Shown here: piece after piece, positions 41,701 to 46,184 of the stretch
How the letters are laid out: each line of letters starts with the position of its first letter
Position numbering within the stretch: the stretch's first letter is position 1
Source of the DNA: Dolomedes plantarius
Taxonomy: Eukaryota > Arthropoda > Arachnida > Araneae > Dolomedidae
NCBI GenBank assembly: GCA_907164885.2
Contig: OU015496.1
Location: 161,266,767-161,330,766, forward strand
Direction of reading: 5' to 3'
DNA length: 64,000 nt
The notes under the pieces: generated by a model
What the model was told of the DNA's origin: nothing
Database searches by the model: none
The model's input: only the letters and a program-made list of their open reading frames with translations
Made by a program: the position numbers and the translations under genes

Positions 41701-42447
41701 TACATGAATTGCACTTGCAAATGTTCTGTCCCATTGGTAACTTACGGGAAAGTCTCATTAGTATTTTTGAAAAGACAGATTAGCAAATGCCTATTTTTTA
41801 TCTGTCTCATTGTATTTGAAAATTCAAATCGTTATTTTATATAAATCTTCATATTTTAATTTGATATTTTCAAAAACAACATTTTTTGTCATTATAGGCA
41901 TAAATTATCGAACGCCTGTAAAAAATCAAATATTAAAATTTTAAATTTAAAGACCTATGGTTTCTCTCCAGAAATGTCTACTTTCATGCTATGAAGAATT
42001 CAAAAATATGCATTTGTTAAGCAGTGATTGGAAAAATACTGACATAGAATTTATGTGTTGCTAAAACACTAAGATTAAAGGTCTATGATGTCGACAGCTG
42101 TGCCGAGTGAGTCATATAACTCAGAATTAAGCTAAACTTATAAAAGGTATTCTAATAATAAAATTTTACTGTATCTCAAGTTTAGATTGAGTTCACTTAT
42201 TTACAATACGATGTATTTCCATTGTTATAATCTTAGATATTTCATATTTTATATTTAATCAAATTTCAATAAAAATTAATTCAGTTCAGTAAATTAATTT
42301 GAAGATAAGATATATATATATATAAAAATTTCTGCTAAATAACGTACTTTTCCCTTTCGTAACATACATACCTTTGTGAGGTGATGTTGCTAAACCCCAA
42401 TGAATTAAGATGACTTGCAGCATAACTGCAAATCCGGTGCACTGCAT
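3091..42447 (-). CDS. Egfr: EGFR-like receptor tyrosine kinase gene, N-terminal 13 exons (partial, continues off the low-coordinate edge)
   Basis: Epidermal growth factor receptor orthologue: a cell-surface receptor that binds EGF/TGF-alpha-type ligands and signals through Ras/MAPK. Thirteen exons on the minus strand splice in frame with GT-AG borders: 42447-42372, 41350-41226, 39163-38953, 37350-37216, 29521-29337, 19007-18866, 15440-15339, 13285-13159, 12116-11949, 10462-10263, 8123-7991, 4444-4375 and 3215-3091. They give 599 codons plus 2 nt. Order: signal peptide (about 1-20), L1 (about 26-180), furin-like CR1 (about 183-325), L2 (about 326-490), start of CR2 (491-599). Diagnostic strings are [45 protein letters not shown] and [12 protein letters not shown]. 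The transmembrane and kinase parts lie outside. No stop or frameshift occurs in the spliced frame, so the gene looks functional. Whether the species has a second Egfr paralogue cannot be told. Exon edges are inferred from splice consensus and phase, not from transcripts. Confidence 0.93.
3392..4164 (-). mobile_element. Deletion derivative of a DUF4817-type (mariner-related) transposon with long TIRs
   Basis: Inverted arms of about 170 bp (3392-3565 and 3990-4164) share TATGCGCTACTCG, GAGACAACTT and ATTAGCGTTTT. Between them a minus-strand fragment (3870-3661) reads [20 protein letters not shown] and [20 protein letters not shown]. This resembles the C-terminus of DUF4817/Tc3-like transposases (P.DFFLWGY.K..VY.TP). 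The N-terminal and catalytic parts are missing. It lies within EGFR intron 12. Confidence 0.65.
4375..4444 (-). CDS. Egfr: EGFR exon 12: cysteine-rich region 2 (short exon)
   Basis: 70 nt encoding residues 535-558: [17 protein letters not shown], then SGECFGP. The Cys pattern runs on into exon 13 to give ECFGPGPGNC, a furin-like repeat. The acceptor is CACTTTGCAG and the donor is GCCA/GTAAGT; the intron is phase 0. The short length makes it easy to miss without splice modelling. Confidence 0.88.
4792..4878. repeat. 27-bp tandem repeat, three copies
   Basis: A unit with TTTCATAAAAATATAATAAG occurs three times back to back, with small changes in the tail. It creates an apparent repetitive open frame that has no other coding support. 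Confidence 0.8.
5150..5290. repeat. Dispersed repeat with internal (TA)n, related to 52300-52400
   Basis: Segments such as AAGAGGGAAT, GAAATTTC, AGCTAAAGGTTAA and ACGGCCATTAA recur in inverted orientation around 52300-52400. GGGATAGCATGTATCCC resembles sequence at 54775. It appears to be a mobile repeat that contains a TA microsatellite. Confidence 0.4.
5285..5644 (-). mobile_element. hAT-type transposon remnant (C-terminal transposase fragment plus terminal sequence)
   Basis: On the minus strand, 5644-5600 reads CCAGGCGTACTCAAACTGCG GCCC and so on, like hAT termini of the CAGG..GTACTCAAACTGCGGCCC type. It is followed directly by a frame (5611-5285) containing [20 protein letters not shown]. 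This resembles the YRSRLTD..L...LR.A segment near the C-terminus of hAT-family transposases. The terminal sequence abutting the C-terminal part suggests an internal deletion. Confidence 0.5.
6320..6749. mobile_element. TTAA-type MITE, copy 1 of 3
   Basis: Left end GGCTGCTTTGTATTAAGCC then TTCGCTCACCTCAATGTTAACC; right end GGTGAGCGAATCTAATAGCG then GTACACAGGCGCCTTAA. It belongs with the better preserved copies at 50195-50610 and 50977-51373. No coding sequence. It lies in EGFR intron 11. Confidence 0.65.
7235..7495 (+). pseudogene. Non-LTR retrotransposon (LINE) fragment, C-terminal end of the reverse transcriptase protein
   Basis: The plus-strand frame reads [20 protein letters not shown], then CLPAHMRHI, then [18 protein letters not shown]. 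After a TAG stop at 7460 it continues EARRHLGNN. The TGHxCLxxHLxRI...CxLC...M...HL..C pattern is typical of the end of arthropod LINE ORF2 proteins. The TAG replaces an expected Trp in a YWEARR-type motif. Only the tail survives, and it is a dead insertion inside EGFR intron 11. Confidence 0.6.
7991..8123 (-). CDS. Egfr: EGFR exon 11: start of cysteine-rich region 2
   Basis: 133 nt encoding residues 491-534: [40 protein letters not shown]. The C...[15 protein letters not shown] motif marks the second furin-like region of EGFR. The acceptor is CATTTTTAG and the donor is CTGG/GTGTGT. The phase-2 intron is confirmed by in-frame joining to exon 12. It contains an NAT sequon. Confidence 0.94.
8460..9345 (-). 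mobile_element. Helitron-like non-autonomous element, minus orientation
   Basis: Begins near 8465 with AGCTGAAAACCCGCACTTCG (the inverse of a GCGGGTTTTCAGCT 3' end) and ends near 9345 with GGAACTGTTTTATATATA (the inverse of TATATATAAAACAGTTCC). The internal order matches the elements at 46185-46983 and 55621-56305. It contains a (TA)n tract at 8551-8578. No protein. Confidence 0.6.
9346..9980. other. Unassigned GC-richer stretch within intron 10
   Basis: Sequence after the Helitron-like element is GC-richer than its neighbours and has no convincing frame. A short direct repeat, CTTTATTGAAACGTTA, occurs twice near 9900-9935. It could be part of an LTR or another insertion, but I cannot support that. 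Confidence 0.25.
9982..10052. repeat. (TA)n microsatellite
   Basis: Pure TA dinucleotide tract of about 70 bp in EGFR intron 10. Confidence 0.95.
10263..10462 (-). CDS. Egfr: EGFR exon 10: end of L domain 2
   Basis: 200 nt encoding residues 424-490: [20 protein letters not shown], then [15 protein letters not shown], then EIEWKQLM and GKDYC. This is the SG.V.I..N..LC.V..I.W closure of L2. The acceptor is TCTCGTAG and the donor is TGCA/GTAAGT; the intron is phase 1. Confidence 0.94.
10730..10812. repeat. (TA)n microsatellite
   Basis: Pure TA dinucleotide tract of about 80 bp in EGFR intron 9. Confidence 0.95.
11164..11224. repeat. (TA)n microsatellite
   Basis: Pure TA tract of about 60 bp in EGFR intron 9. 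The adjacent 11370-11660 segment is a GC-richer dispersed-repeat-like block with a poly-C run. Confidence 0.95.
11949..12116 (-). CDS. Egfr: EGFR exon 9: L domain 2, middle
   Basis: 168 nt encoding residues 368-423, including [17 protein letters not shown], then [15 protein letters not shown] and SQLTE. The FSTV..ITG..I....F.NLSYFRNLE.I.G pattern is EGFR L2. The acceptor is TTTTTAACAG. I chose donor TGA/GTATGC rather than the later GCA/GTAATT because only the first keeps frame with exon 10. Confidence 0.93.
12225..13158 (-). repeat. Tandem repeat of intron 8 carrying copies of the exon 8 splice donor
   Basis: Units of about 130-210 bp share TATACTTACGTGTGATTTAT, then TCTTATAAATCTACTATATC, then CATTAAGTACAATTT. 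The ACTTACGT part is the reverse of ACGTAAGT. It corresponds to the true exon 8 border, which reads AAATCATAC/GTAAGT at 13157. Copies lie near 12337 (degenerate), 12468, 12632, 12843, 12978 and 12993. The array therefore seems to have grown from the exon-intron boundary. Confidence 0.75.
13159..13285 (-). CDS. Egfr: EGFR exon 8: junction of CR1 and L domain 2
   Basis: 127 nt encoding residues 326-367: [20 protein letters not shown], then TVIEGSLSV, then FLVPNH. It corresponds to the HAGNI..F..CTVI.G start of L2 in arthropod EGFR. The acceptor is GATTTCAG and the donor is CATAC/GTAAGT. The intron is phase 2. The donor region has been copied repeatedly through intron 8. Confidence 0.92.
13286..14760. 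other. EGFR intron 7, lower part, no recognised element
   Basis: AT-rich sequence. A short repeated phrase, CGTTACATGTTGATATT, occurs near 13764 and 14025. A frame at about 13500-13610 on the minus strand was considered as an exon and rejected on phase. Confidence 0.4.
14762..14938 (-). repeat. tRNA-derived SINE, copy 1
   Basis: On the minus strand the head reads GCCCACATGGTGTAGTGGTT (A box). A degraded B box and a body containing GCTTGGTCGTTTCC and CTCATA..AGCAATGCT-like sequence follow. The same body follows a tRNA-like head at 19432-19600 on the plus strand. Two copies with the same structure support a SINE family. Confidence 0.6.
15339..15440 (-). CDS. Egfr: EGFR exon 7: furin-like region 1, third part
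   Basis: 102 nt encoding residues 292-325: [18 protein letters not shown], then [12 protein letters not shown]. It matches the HLL.DNG.C.RSCP and C.GPCPK region of EGFR. The acceptor is CATTCGTAG and the donor is AAAA/GTAAAT. The introns on both sides are phase 1. Confidence 0.93.
15574..16800 (-). mobile_element. Helitron-like element with about seven internal tandem units
   Basis: The left edge, TACTAGCTGAATACCC, is the inverse of a CTAGT-type Helitron 3' end. Inside, a unit containing ATTTCAGCTTCCTAGGCCTT and GGTTCCAGAGATA recurs about every 110-175 bp: near 15850, 16025, 16192, 16345, 16490, 16598 and 16756. The last unit ends GATACAGTGAGTG. No protein-coding frame was found. It lies in EGFR intron 6. 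Confidence 0.55.
16815..16968 (-). mobile_element. MITE, TGATACGGT family, copy 1
   Basis: Read on the minus strand it starts TGATACGGTTTCC and follows the same order as 19067-19225 (TTTGGCGCA.TGGA.TTT, GAA.AGCGC, CTTCAATTT.TAATGCCACA). The far end has lost its inverted repeat. It contains poly-C and poly-A runs. Confidence 0.6.
17366..17735. repeat. Single diverged unit of the 170-bp satellite with flanking sequence
   Basis: 17366-17580 has the same order of words as one unit of the 20025-28916 array: ACCATGTTTTTATTAACTC, TTGTCCAGTACAAATCTTGC, AACTTCCCGACTAG, TTTAGCCAT. It also shares the right flank found after the array: GATAATTCATCAAAA, then TAT(T/C)TATT(G/A)ATACATAGAATT, at 17670-17725 and 28985-29037. 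So the repeat also exists as a single-unit form with the same edge. Confidence 0.7.
17710..18722 (-). pseudogene. DUF4817-type transposase, 3'-truncated, with one terminal repeat
   Basis: Minus-strand transposase starting at about 18261 ([20 protein letters not shown]). It has an N-terminal helix-turn-helix ([15 protein letters not shown]), a basic linker (GRGRKPVPQ), a second HTH ([17 protein letters not shown]) and the first catalytic block [14 protein letters not shown]. It breaks off at TQNSMYQ-stop, so the second and third acidic residues of the DDE/D triad are missing. The higher-coordinate terminal repeat (about 18541-18722, ending in GGCCACCCGG) matches the paired ends of the copy at 61744-62669. 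The truncation edge coincides with the single-unit satellite flank. Moved by DNA transposition once; now inactive. It lies in EGFR intron 6. Confidence 0.75.
18866..19007 (-). CDS. Egfr: EGFR exon 6: furin-like region 1, second part
   Basis: 142 nt encoding residues 245-291: [17 protein letters not shown], then YNPAT, then [17 protein letters not shown]. The KYAYGxTCVKxCP motif is the EGFR-family hallmark. The acceptor is TGACTTCAG and the donor is CCTA/GTGAGT; the intron is phase 1. It is too short and interrupted to appear as a free-standing open frame. Confidence 0.94.
19067..19225 (+). mobile_element. MITE, TGATACGGT family, copy 2
   Basis: Ends are TGATACGGTTTCCCGCC and GGTTGGCGACCGTATCA, an imperfect inverted repeat. 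The interior has paired TTTGGCG-like motifs. No coding sequence. It lies just upstream of exon 6, in intron 5. Confidence 0.65.
19425..19600 (+). repeat. tRNA-derived SINE, copy 2
   Basis: A-box-like TGGTATAGTGTTTAGTG, then B box GGTTCAAATACC, then a body with GGCTTGGTCGTTTCC and CTCATAGGGAGCAATGCT. It shares its body with the minus-strand copy at 14762-14938. Confidence 0.65.
20025..28916. repeat. Tandem satellite array, about 52 units of about 170 bp
   Basis: Units begin GAATTCATTACCACGTTTTT and continue through CTTGTTTGTCCAGTACAAAT, CGATTTTTAACTAACTTCCC and AGAACACGCTGACATT. Successive starts at 20203, 20374, 20545 and 20714 give 169-171 bp. Units are highly similar inside and more diverged at both edges, as expected for unequal exchange. 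Variant units recur at fixed larger spacings: the GCGTTCTTGTCTG variant at 20401 and 22106, the GAAACGCTGCC variant at 23731, 25267 and 27997. This indicates higher-order duplications of 9-11 units. No open frame. The array fills most of EGFR intron 5. Confidence 0.97.
28917..29336. other. Right flank of the satellite and intron remainder
   Basis: 28917-29040 matches the flank of the single unit at 17620-17735. The remainder up to exon 5 is AT-rich with no recognised feature. Confidence 0.5.
29337..29521 (-). CDS. Egfr: EGFR exon 5: furin-like cysteine-rich region 1, first part
   Basis: 185 nt encoding residues 183-244: [49 protein letters not shown] and ARDCL. The Cys spacing is that of EGFR CR1. 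The acceptor is CTTTTCAG and the donor is TTTG/GTAAGT; the intron is phase 0. It is separated from exon 6 by the 10.3-kb satellite-bearing intron 5. Confidence 0.95.
29683..30350 (+). mobile_element. Helitron-like element, plus orientation, 3' end lost
   Basis: Starts TATATAAAACAGTTCCGTAA, then CTGACTGACTGACATACAAC and GGGCTGAAATTTTG, as in the copies at 45584, 46185 and 55621. It runs into a (TA)n tract at 30349 instead of the usual CTAG 3' end. It forms an inverted pair with the next element. Confidence 0.6.
30349..30420. repeat. (TA)n microsatellite between two inverted Helitron-like copies
   Basis: Pure TA tract of about 70 bp at the centre of the inverted pair. Confidence 0.95.
30421..31087 (-). 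mobile_element. Helitron-like element, minus orientation
   Basis: Begins CTAGCTGAAAACCCGCACTT, the inverse of a 3' end ...GGGTTTTCAGCTAG, and ends GGAACTGTTTTATATATA. The internal order mirrors 29683-30350. The mariner copy at 31088 is inserted at a TA inside its AT-rich 5' end. Confidence 0.65.
31088..32470 (-). mobile_element. Tc1/mariner (DD34E) element, copy 1, cut by the assembly gap
   Basis: The right end, CACTGCTGGCCACCCAAATT, follows a TA target. The transposase lies on the minus strand. The other terminus is missing, although the last bases before the Ns (TTTTCCTTCAGGG) correspond to sequence about 30 bp inside the matching end of copy 2. Confidence 0.85.
31224..32303 (-). pseudogene. 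Tc1/mariner transposase with two in-frame stops (copy 1)
   Basis: One reading frame from 32303 to 31224. It has an N-terminal HTH pair ([33 protein letters not shown]), a basic linker, catalytic block 1 [26 protein letters not shown], block 2 QDNARPH and block 3 [11 protein letters not shown]. The C-terminus is [11 protein letters not shown]. Stops fall directly before QDNARPH (31527-31529) and a few codons later, before RFFVN. All three acidic residues are still encoded. Family function: cut-and-paste transposition at TA sites. This copy cannot make a full-length enzyme. Confidence 0.88.
32471..32970. other. Assembly gap of exactly 500 Ns
   Basis: The run of 500 N is a round number and probably a placeholder. 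It lies between two near-identical tandem mariner copies, a typical place for assembly failure. Apparent open frames across it are meaningless. Confidence 0.97.
32971..34180 (-). mobile_element. Tc1/mariner (DD34E) element, copy 2, one end lost in the gap
   Basis: Minus-strand transposase fragments: the C-terminal half up to the gap contains QDNERPH and [11 protein letters not shown], with 34 residues between the second D and the E. A TAG stop interrupts the frame at MV-stop-GGIGY near 33355. The N-terminal part has further changes (for example around 33740 and 33960). The high-coordinate terminus is GTGGCCAGCAGTG at 34168-34180, the inverse of the copy 1 end. About 190 bp of the other end is missing inside the gap. 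It is very similar to copy 1 and in the same orientation. Confidence 0.85.
34189..35601 (+). mobile_element. Complete Tc1-like transposon with perfect terminal repeats
   Basis: 1413 bp. Ends CACTCATGGACAAAAAAATT (followed by AGCGCA) and its exact inverse ending CCATGAGTG, each flanked by TA. The perfect ends and almost open transposase mark it as the youngest element in the window. It sits directly beside copy 2 of the mariner element, separated only by a TATATATA target tract. Confidence 0.93.
34421..35446 (+). pseudogene. Tc1-like transposase, near-intact, one premature TGA
   Basis: 342 codons including the stop, in one frame broken only by TGA at 34637-34639. Upstream: [20 protein letters not shown], an HTH ([20 protein letters not shown]) and a basic GSGRPRQ linker. 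Downstream: the second HTH region, catalytic block 1 [19 protein letters not shown], block 2 QDNARPHT and block 3 [15 protein letters not shown], ending RARGGPTEY. The stop sits at the linker, where relatives have Arg (CGA to TGA is one transition). The second D (35165) and the E (35264) are 33 codons apart, so 32 residues lie between them, two fewer than the DD34E copies next door. ATG at 34421 gives the usual family start. Confidence 0.92.
35960..37019 (-). pseudogene. Decayed mariner-like transposase
   Basis: Minus-strand fragments in shifting frames. HTH region [20 protein letters not shown] from the start at 37019, then [13 protein letters not shown] (first acidic residue kept), then [20 protein letters not shown] where relatives have an Asp in HQDKASSH. 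Then SPDASPIHF with His in place of the last Asp, then [20 protein letters not shown]. Two of three catalytic residues are lost, and several frameshifts are present. A 77-bp stretch at 36246-36415 is tandemly duplicated inside it. It lies in EGFR intron 4. Confidence 0.7.
37216..37350 (-). CDS. Egfr: EGFR exon 4: end of L domain 1
   Basis: 135 nt encoding residues 138-182: [18 protein letters not shown], then [11 protein letters not shown], then NTTSPES. This is the conserved GGVxFxxNxxLC...W closure of L1. The acceptor is TTTTTCTCTTAG and the donor is GTT/GTAAGT. The intron is phase 1, and the first Cys of the furin-like region is split across it. Confidence 0.93.
37351..38952. other. EGFR intron 3
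   Basis: AT-rich intron. It contains the tRNA-like SINE at about 38185-38300 and a composite (CT)n(GT)n(TA)n microsatellite at 38755-38812. Nothing else recognised. Confidence 0.5.
38185..38300 (-). repeat. tRNA-derived SINE head
   Basis: The minus strand reads CCCGAGGTAGCCTAGTGGTA, then GCGCGATGGTC, then a B-box-like GAGTTTGAATCTC. The A-box/B-box spacing is tRNA-like but the arms do not pair well. It is a different family from the SINE at 14762 and 19425. Confidence 0.5.
38953..39163 (-). CDS. Egfr: EGFR exon 3: L domain 1, middle
   Basis: 211 nt encoding residues 68-137, with [19 protein letters not shown], then [13 protein letters not shown] and an [11 protein letters not shown] stretch. 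This is the leucine-rich beta-helix repeat pattern of the L1 domain. The acceptor is TTTTTCAG and the donor is GCAAG/GTTGGT; the intron that follows is phase 1. Confidence 0.93.
40040..40555. repeat. Long imperfect inverted repeat (foldback) in EGFR intron 2
   Basis: The arm at about 40040-40165 and the inverse of about 40425-40555 share GAATTTACGACTACTTCG, GGCCAAT, CCAATTCG(C/T)GAAATG and CTAGCCA. Arms are about 120 bp and the spacer about 260 bp. No coding content; probably a foldback mobile element. A short direct duplication, TTTATATGTTAAG.TCAGGC, lies next to it at 39930-40035. Confidence 0.65.
40834..41225 (-). repeat. Partial tandem duplication of EGFR exon 2 and its donor (two degenerate copies in intron 2)
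   Basis: A unit of about 165 bp containing the 3' half of exon 2, its donor and following intron sequence occurs three times. The GATGATTA landmark falls at 40887, 41053 and 41217; the last is the real exon. The copy at about 41062-41139 still reads [19 protein letters not shown], then ITWLM, then GTAATC. The copy at about 40896-40970 has a one-base insertion and a changed donor. Neither has a suitable phase-1 acceptor or the first half of the exon, so both look non-functional. Confidence 0.8.
41226..41350 (-). CDS. Egfr: EGFR exon 2: start of receptor L domain 1
   Basis: This exon encodes residues 26-67: the [10 protein letters not shown] start of L1, then [16 protein letters not shown] and NLEITWLK, closely matching arthropod EGFR. 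The acceptor is TTTTTCAAG and the donor is AAAG/GTAATC; the following intron is phase 0. It carries an NCT sequon. Two degenerate copies of its 3' half lie downstream in intron 2. Confidence 0.92.
41351..42371. other. EGFR intron 1
   Basis: About 1 kb of AT-rich sequence with a short TA run near 42310. No element or enhancer motif could be assigned. Confidence 0.5.
42372..42447 (-). CDS. Egfr: EGFR exon 1: start codon and signal peptide
   Basis: ATG at 42447 opens 25 codons plus one base, ending at donor AAAG/GTATGT. The peptide begins MQCTG, followed by a hydrophobic stretch ([15 protein letters not shown]) typical of a cleaved signal peptide. Intron 1 is phase 1 and the joined codon is Val. 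An upstream pyrimidine-rich TTTTAG sequence in the 5' region (around 42490) could be an acceptor, so a further 5' UTR exon is possible. Confidence 0.8.
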
Positions 42448-42625
42448 GTTCGTGAGGAATTTAAAATCTTACTGCTGTACACTGGGCTTTCCTAAAACTA
42501 CAAAGCACCAGTTGACAGGAAATGCCACCTCGAAAACTTAGATTCTTGAGTAATATTCAGAAAATTTAACAATAGACGAACACGAATAACTGAAATAAAA
42601 CAAAAAGATCAGTTTTCCCATAATA

Positions 42626-43510
42626 CATTCCTGGACAATAAAATTAAAACACCATGAGGGAGGAATGATATAAAAGTCAAATTCCCATGAAAGGAAGAAG
42701 TTGCTGGGATATGCATATGATTAGCATTTAAGCTCAATCGAACGAGGGAGAAACGACATCTGAAACTCTGTATAAAAGAAAAGCTGCGTAGCGGGTTTCT
42801 CCTTCGGAAATTGCATTTGAATATTGGTCGTTTGTGAGAAGATCGTGTTATCCCTCGTATAAGGAGGAGAAACGGCTACCAGTACCTGTTGGAATTAGAT
42901 AGCGCAGGATCGTGGCGAGAGTGCGGTTTATCGTTCCGCGATATTGCTGCTCGCATTGGTCGGAATCCAACGACTGTCCTGCGAATATGGAATCGATGGG
43001 TTCAGGAGGGTGATACTGAACGCCATGCAGGATCTCAACGGCCTCCCGCCAGTAACAACCGAGAGGACCGACATGTTGTCAGGTTGCCATGCGGGATCAT
43101 ACAGCCATATCACGGACCTTGTGTTTTTTTGCAGCACGAGAAGTATCCGCACGAACAGTGCGATGACGTCTGGAGCAGCACGGACTGTCTGCACGGTGAC
43201 CATTATTGCGGCTTCTCTTAACATTGCAGCATAGAGACGCGCCTTGAAAGTGGTGTGCCCGACGACAAAACCGGATACAAGAGTTGCACCACGTTGTCTT
43301 TTCAGACGAGTCCCGGTTCTGCGTGCAGCATCATGGTGGTCGTACTCTGGAGTCACCAAGGAGAACGCACGTGGCCTGCTTGCATTCGATATCGTCATAC
43401 GGGACCTGCATCTGGTGTTACGGTATGGACAGCTATTGGGTACATGACACGAACACCTCTTGTTTCCGTCGTCTATAATCTGAAGAGCCAGCGTTACATT
43501 TCTCAAATTT
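42626..43510 (+). pseudogene. Truncated Tc1-like element, 5' part only, frameshifted transposase
   Basis: The left end, CATTCCTGGACAATAAAATT, follows a TA. The transposase frame from 42889 includes AGSWRECGLSFRDIAARIGR and NPTTVLRIWNRWVQEG (HTH). After frameshifts come HVVFSDESRFCVQHHGG (first catalytic block) and RHTGPASGVTVWTAIGYM. It stops at a (TA)n tract at about 43510, so the second D, the E and the right end are missing. It starts 179 bp beyond the EGFR start codon, in the upstream region. Confidence 0.8.
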
Positions 43511-43520
43511 ATATATATAC

Positions 43521-43609
<89 letters not shown>

Positions 43610-43640
43610 AATATATGTATGTATGTATATATATATACAG
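43511..43640. repeat. (TA)n-rich microsatellite
   Basis: Imperfect TA tract with TATGTATG and GAGAGA tails, truncating the Tc1 remnant on its left. Confidence 0.9.
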
Positions 43641-43744
43641 AGAGAGACTTTCATCATTACAGAATGTTATATCAGGTCTGAGTTTCAAAATGTTTATGAC
43701 CATTCTCTTACACATTCTCATATTTAGTGTTTCTTACCTGTTTA

Positions 43745-43928
43745 TCTATACTCTATACTAATATATAAAGAGAGAGCAGATTTTGTACGTGGAGGGTAAT
43801 CTCCGGAACCACTGCACCTATTTGAAAAATTCTTTCACTGTTTGAAAGGTACATTATTCCAGATGGACATAGGCTATATATTATGTATATCTGATCAGTA
43901 GAAATAAAATTAGGGGGGATACTCTAGA
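43745..43928 (+). mobile_element. Possible Helitron 5' end fragment
   Basis: TCTATACTAATATATAAAGA followed by GAGAGCAGATTTTGTA and a CTCCGGAACCACTGCACC block, like 5' ends of a common arthropod Helitron group. It is interrupted by the TIR element at 43929. Confidence 0.35.
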
Positions 43929-44628
43929 TTTGTGTGCACGGCCGCCATCTTGGATTTTTCCGCCAGGGTTTGGCGCATTTCGCATGGCGATAATTATTGC
44001 GTTCTGGTAAAAATAACCCAATGTCAAATTCTCTAATTTTAAGATCAAACAGTTATTTCTGATGTGATCTTTTAATTACAGTATAATAATTTTAGGTCAG
44101 ATCTTGGCCTTGACCTGGAAATCTGAGTCAAATTGACTAGACTCAAAAGAGTAAATTATTTTTAAAACTAAGAGTCTTTTTGTTGAAACTTTTTGAATCC
44201 ATTATCAGTTTTTCGTTAACTTATTAAATTTAAGTTGCTTTTAATTTTGTTTATCGATTGTCAATTAGTATACTATAATGATACACCATTTCATTTATTT
44301 GAAGTAAAAATTATCTGCCATCATTTTTTCGTAAAATGTAAAATACAGTATACATTTTAAATACAATATATTTTAAAATATTTAATAATTCCAAGTTGTA
44401 GTGGATTACAAATAAATTTAAATAACTGAAGTTCAACTTCTCTCTCCCCAGGAACCTAAGTTAAAAAGTTAGTTAAGGTTAAGTTATTGGTTTAGGAAAA
44501 GGGTTTTTTTTTTCTTATTTCCGACACAGCAGGATAAATGGTCAAATAATCCTTGTCCCGATTTTATTGTATGCACCAAATATTTGGTTAAGGTCAAATG
44601 TGAAGTAAAATTTCATTACAACAATGCC

Positions 44629-44665
<37 letters not shown>

Positions 44666-45336
44666 TCTGGTTACTCACCATAAATTTATGGGTTCATAAT
44701 TATTTTACATTTTTCAAAGCTGAATTTTAGATAATTTTTAAATTGCAAGTTATTTAGGTGGTACGAAAATACTGTATTTTTTTTCTAATTAACAATATAT
44801 TGGCATAATATTTTGGTGATTCATTGCTATTAGTCAAAGAGTTAGGGCAAACTGAATAGATGGCATTGAAATTTTATCTGTAAGTAAAATTCATTTGACC
44901 AAATTTTTCATATGGATCATAATTTGAAAAGGTAGTTTTTAATTAAAAATGACAAAAAGAAAATCTCAGTCCAACGATTAAATGATTTTTCAAAAATATT
45001 TCTAAGTTTCACAATTTAAAAAGGTCGTTTTTATTAAACAAGCTAAAAGAAAAACCCAAAATTTCCAATATTTGAGAATGATTTTTTCAGAAAAAAGTGG
45101 TTTTTATCAAAAACCCAACAATAAATTTAAGTCCAACGTTTAAATGATTTTTCAAAAAATTTTCTAAGTTTCATAATTTAAACAGGTGGTTTTTATTAAA
45201 AAAGCTAAAAAAATTCAAAGTCCAGCGTTTTGAAAACACCGCTTAAAACACATTGGCGAGAATTTTTCCACTCCTCAAAACACGGTGAAATCGCCAAGTT
45301 GGCGCAAAAAATCCAAGATGGCGGACGTGCACACAA
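43929..45336. mobile_element. 1.4-kb non-autonomous TIR element
   Basis: Ends TTGTGTGCACGGCCGCCATC and the inverse of TTGTGTGCACGTCCGCCATC, continuing TTGGATTTTT and a TTGGCG motif on both sides. TIRs are about 50 bp. The interior is AT-rich, with a run of about 30 A at 44631-44660 and several related AAAAAGCTAAAA-type phrases at 44940-45210. No transposase. Confidence 0.7.
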
Positions 45337-45583
45337 TTATTAAGTAACGTAATATTAATTTGAATATTATTTTAGGTGCTTAAAGTAATTAAAAAAACAT
45401 TCTTTACTTAAAATCCTTTTTTTATTTTTGTATTTTTATTTCATCTCTTACTCTAATTTTGAGATACCAGTGTGTATCTATAATCGTTTGTCAATTGTAA
45501 ACGTTTATATTGTAAACGTCTATATTTTAAACGTTTTGTCAATTAAACGTTTCTCCAAATGACAAACGTTTAATCTATATCTA

Positions 45584-46184
45584 TCTATATATATAAAACA
45601 GTTCCGTAACTCACTCATTCATTCACTGACTGACTGACTGACTGACATACAACGCACAGACCAAACCGCTGGACCTAAAGGGCTGAAATTTTGCATGGCG
45701 ATTCTTCTAATAGTGTAGGTGTGCATTGAGAAAGATTTTTCAAAAATTCTTCTTAGATTTTTTAAAATTAAATTTTTAAGCTGTTTTTTAAACTTTTTTT
45801 ACGTTTGCATTTAAAATAATGCATTGAGGGTTATAAAATTTATATCACGAGAAAGATCATGAAAAATCCTTCAAAATGAAATTTTTTTCGAATTTTTACC
45901 TCCATTTCCTGATTTTTCGTGAATTTTTAAAGATTAATTTTTAGAATTTAATTTATTAAATGCTGATCACGTGATTTCTATTTCTGGTACTTTCAATAAA
46001 TTTATCGTCACGTGCGTAACAACTAAATAGACAAAAAAAAATATTTTTTTCTCTTTCTAATGCAGCGGACGATTGTATATTATCCAAAAAACATTAAAAT
46101 ACAGTAAAAGATATGTTCCTTAAACTGTAGTATATGGTTTAGCATGTTCTATTAATTTAATTTGAATTATTTTCTTCTACATTA
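45584..46184 (+). mobile_element. Helitron-like element, copy A, 3' end missing
   Basis: Starts TCTATATATATAAAACAGTT and follows the family order: GGACCTAAAGGGCTGAAATT, ATCACGAGAAAGATCAT, TGCTGATCACGTGATTTC. It is interrupted at CTTCTACATTAT, where copy B begins. No protein. Confidence 0.65.
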
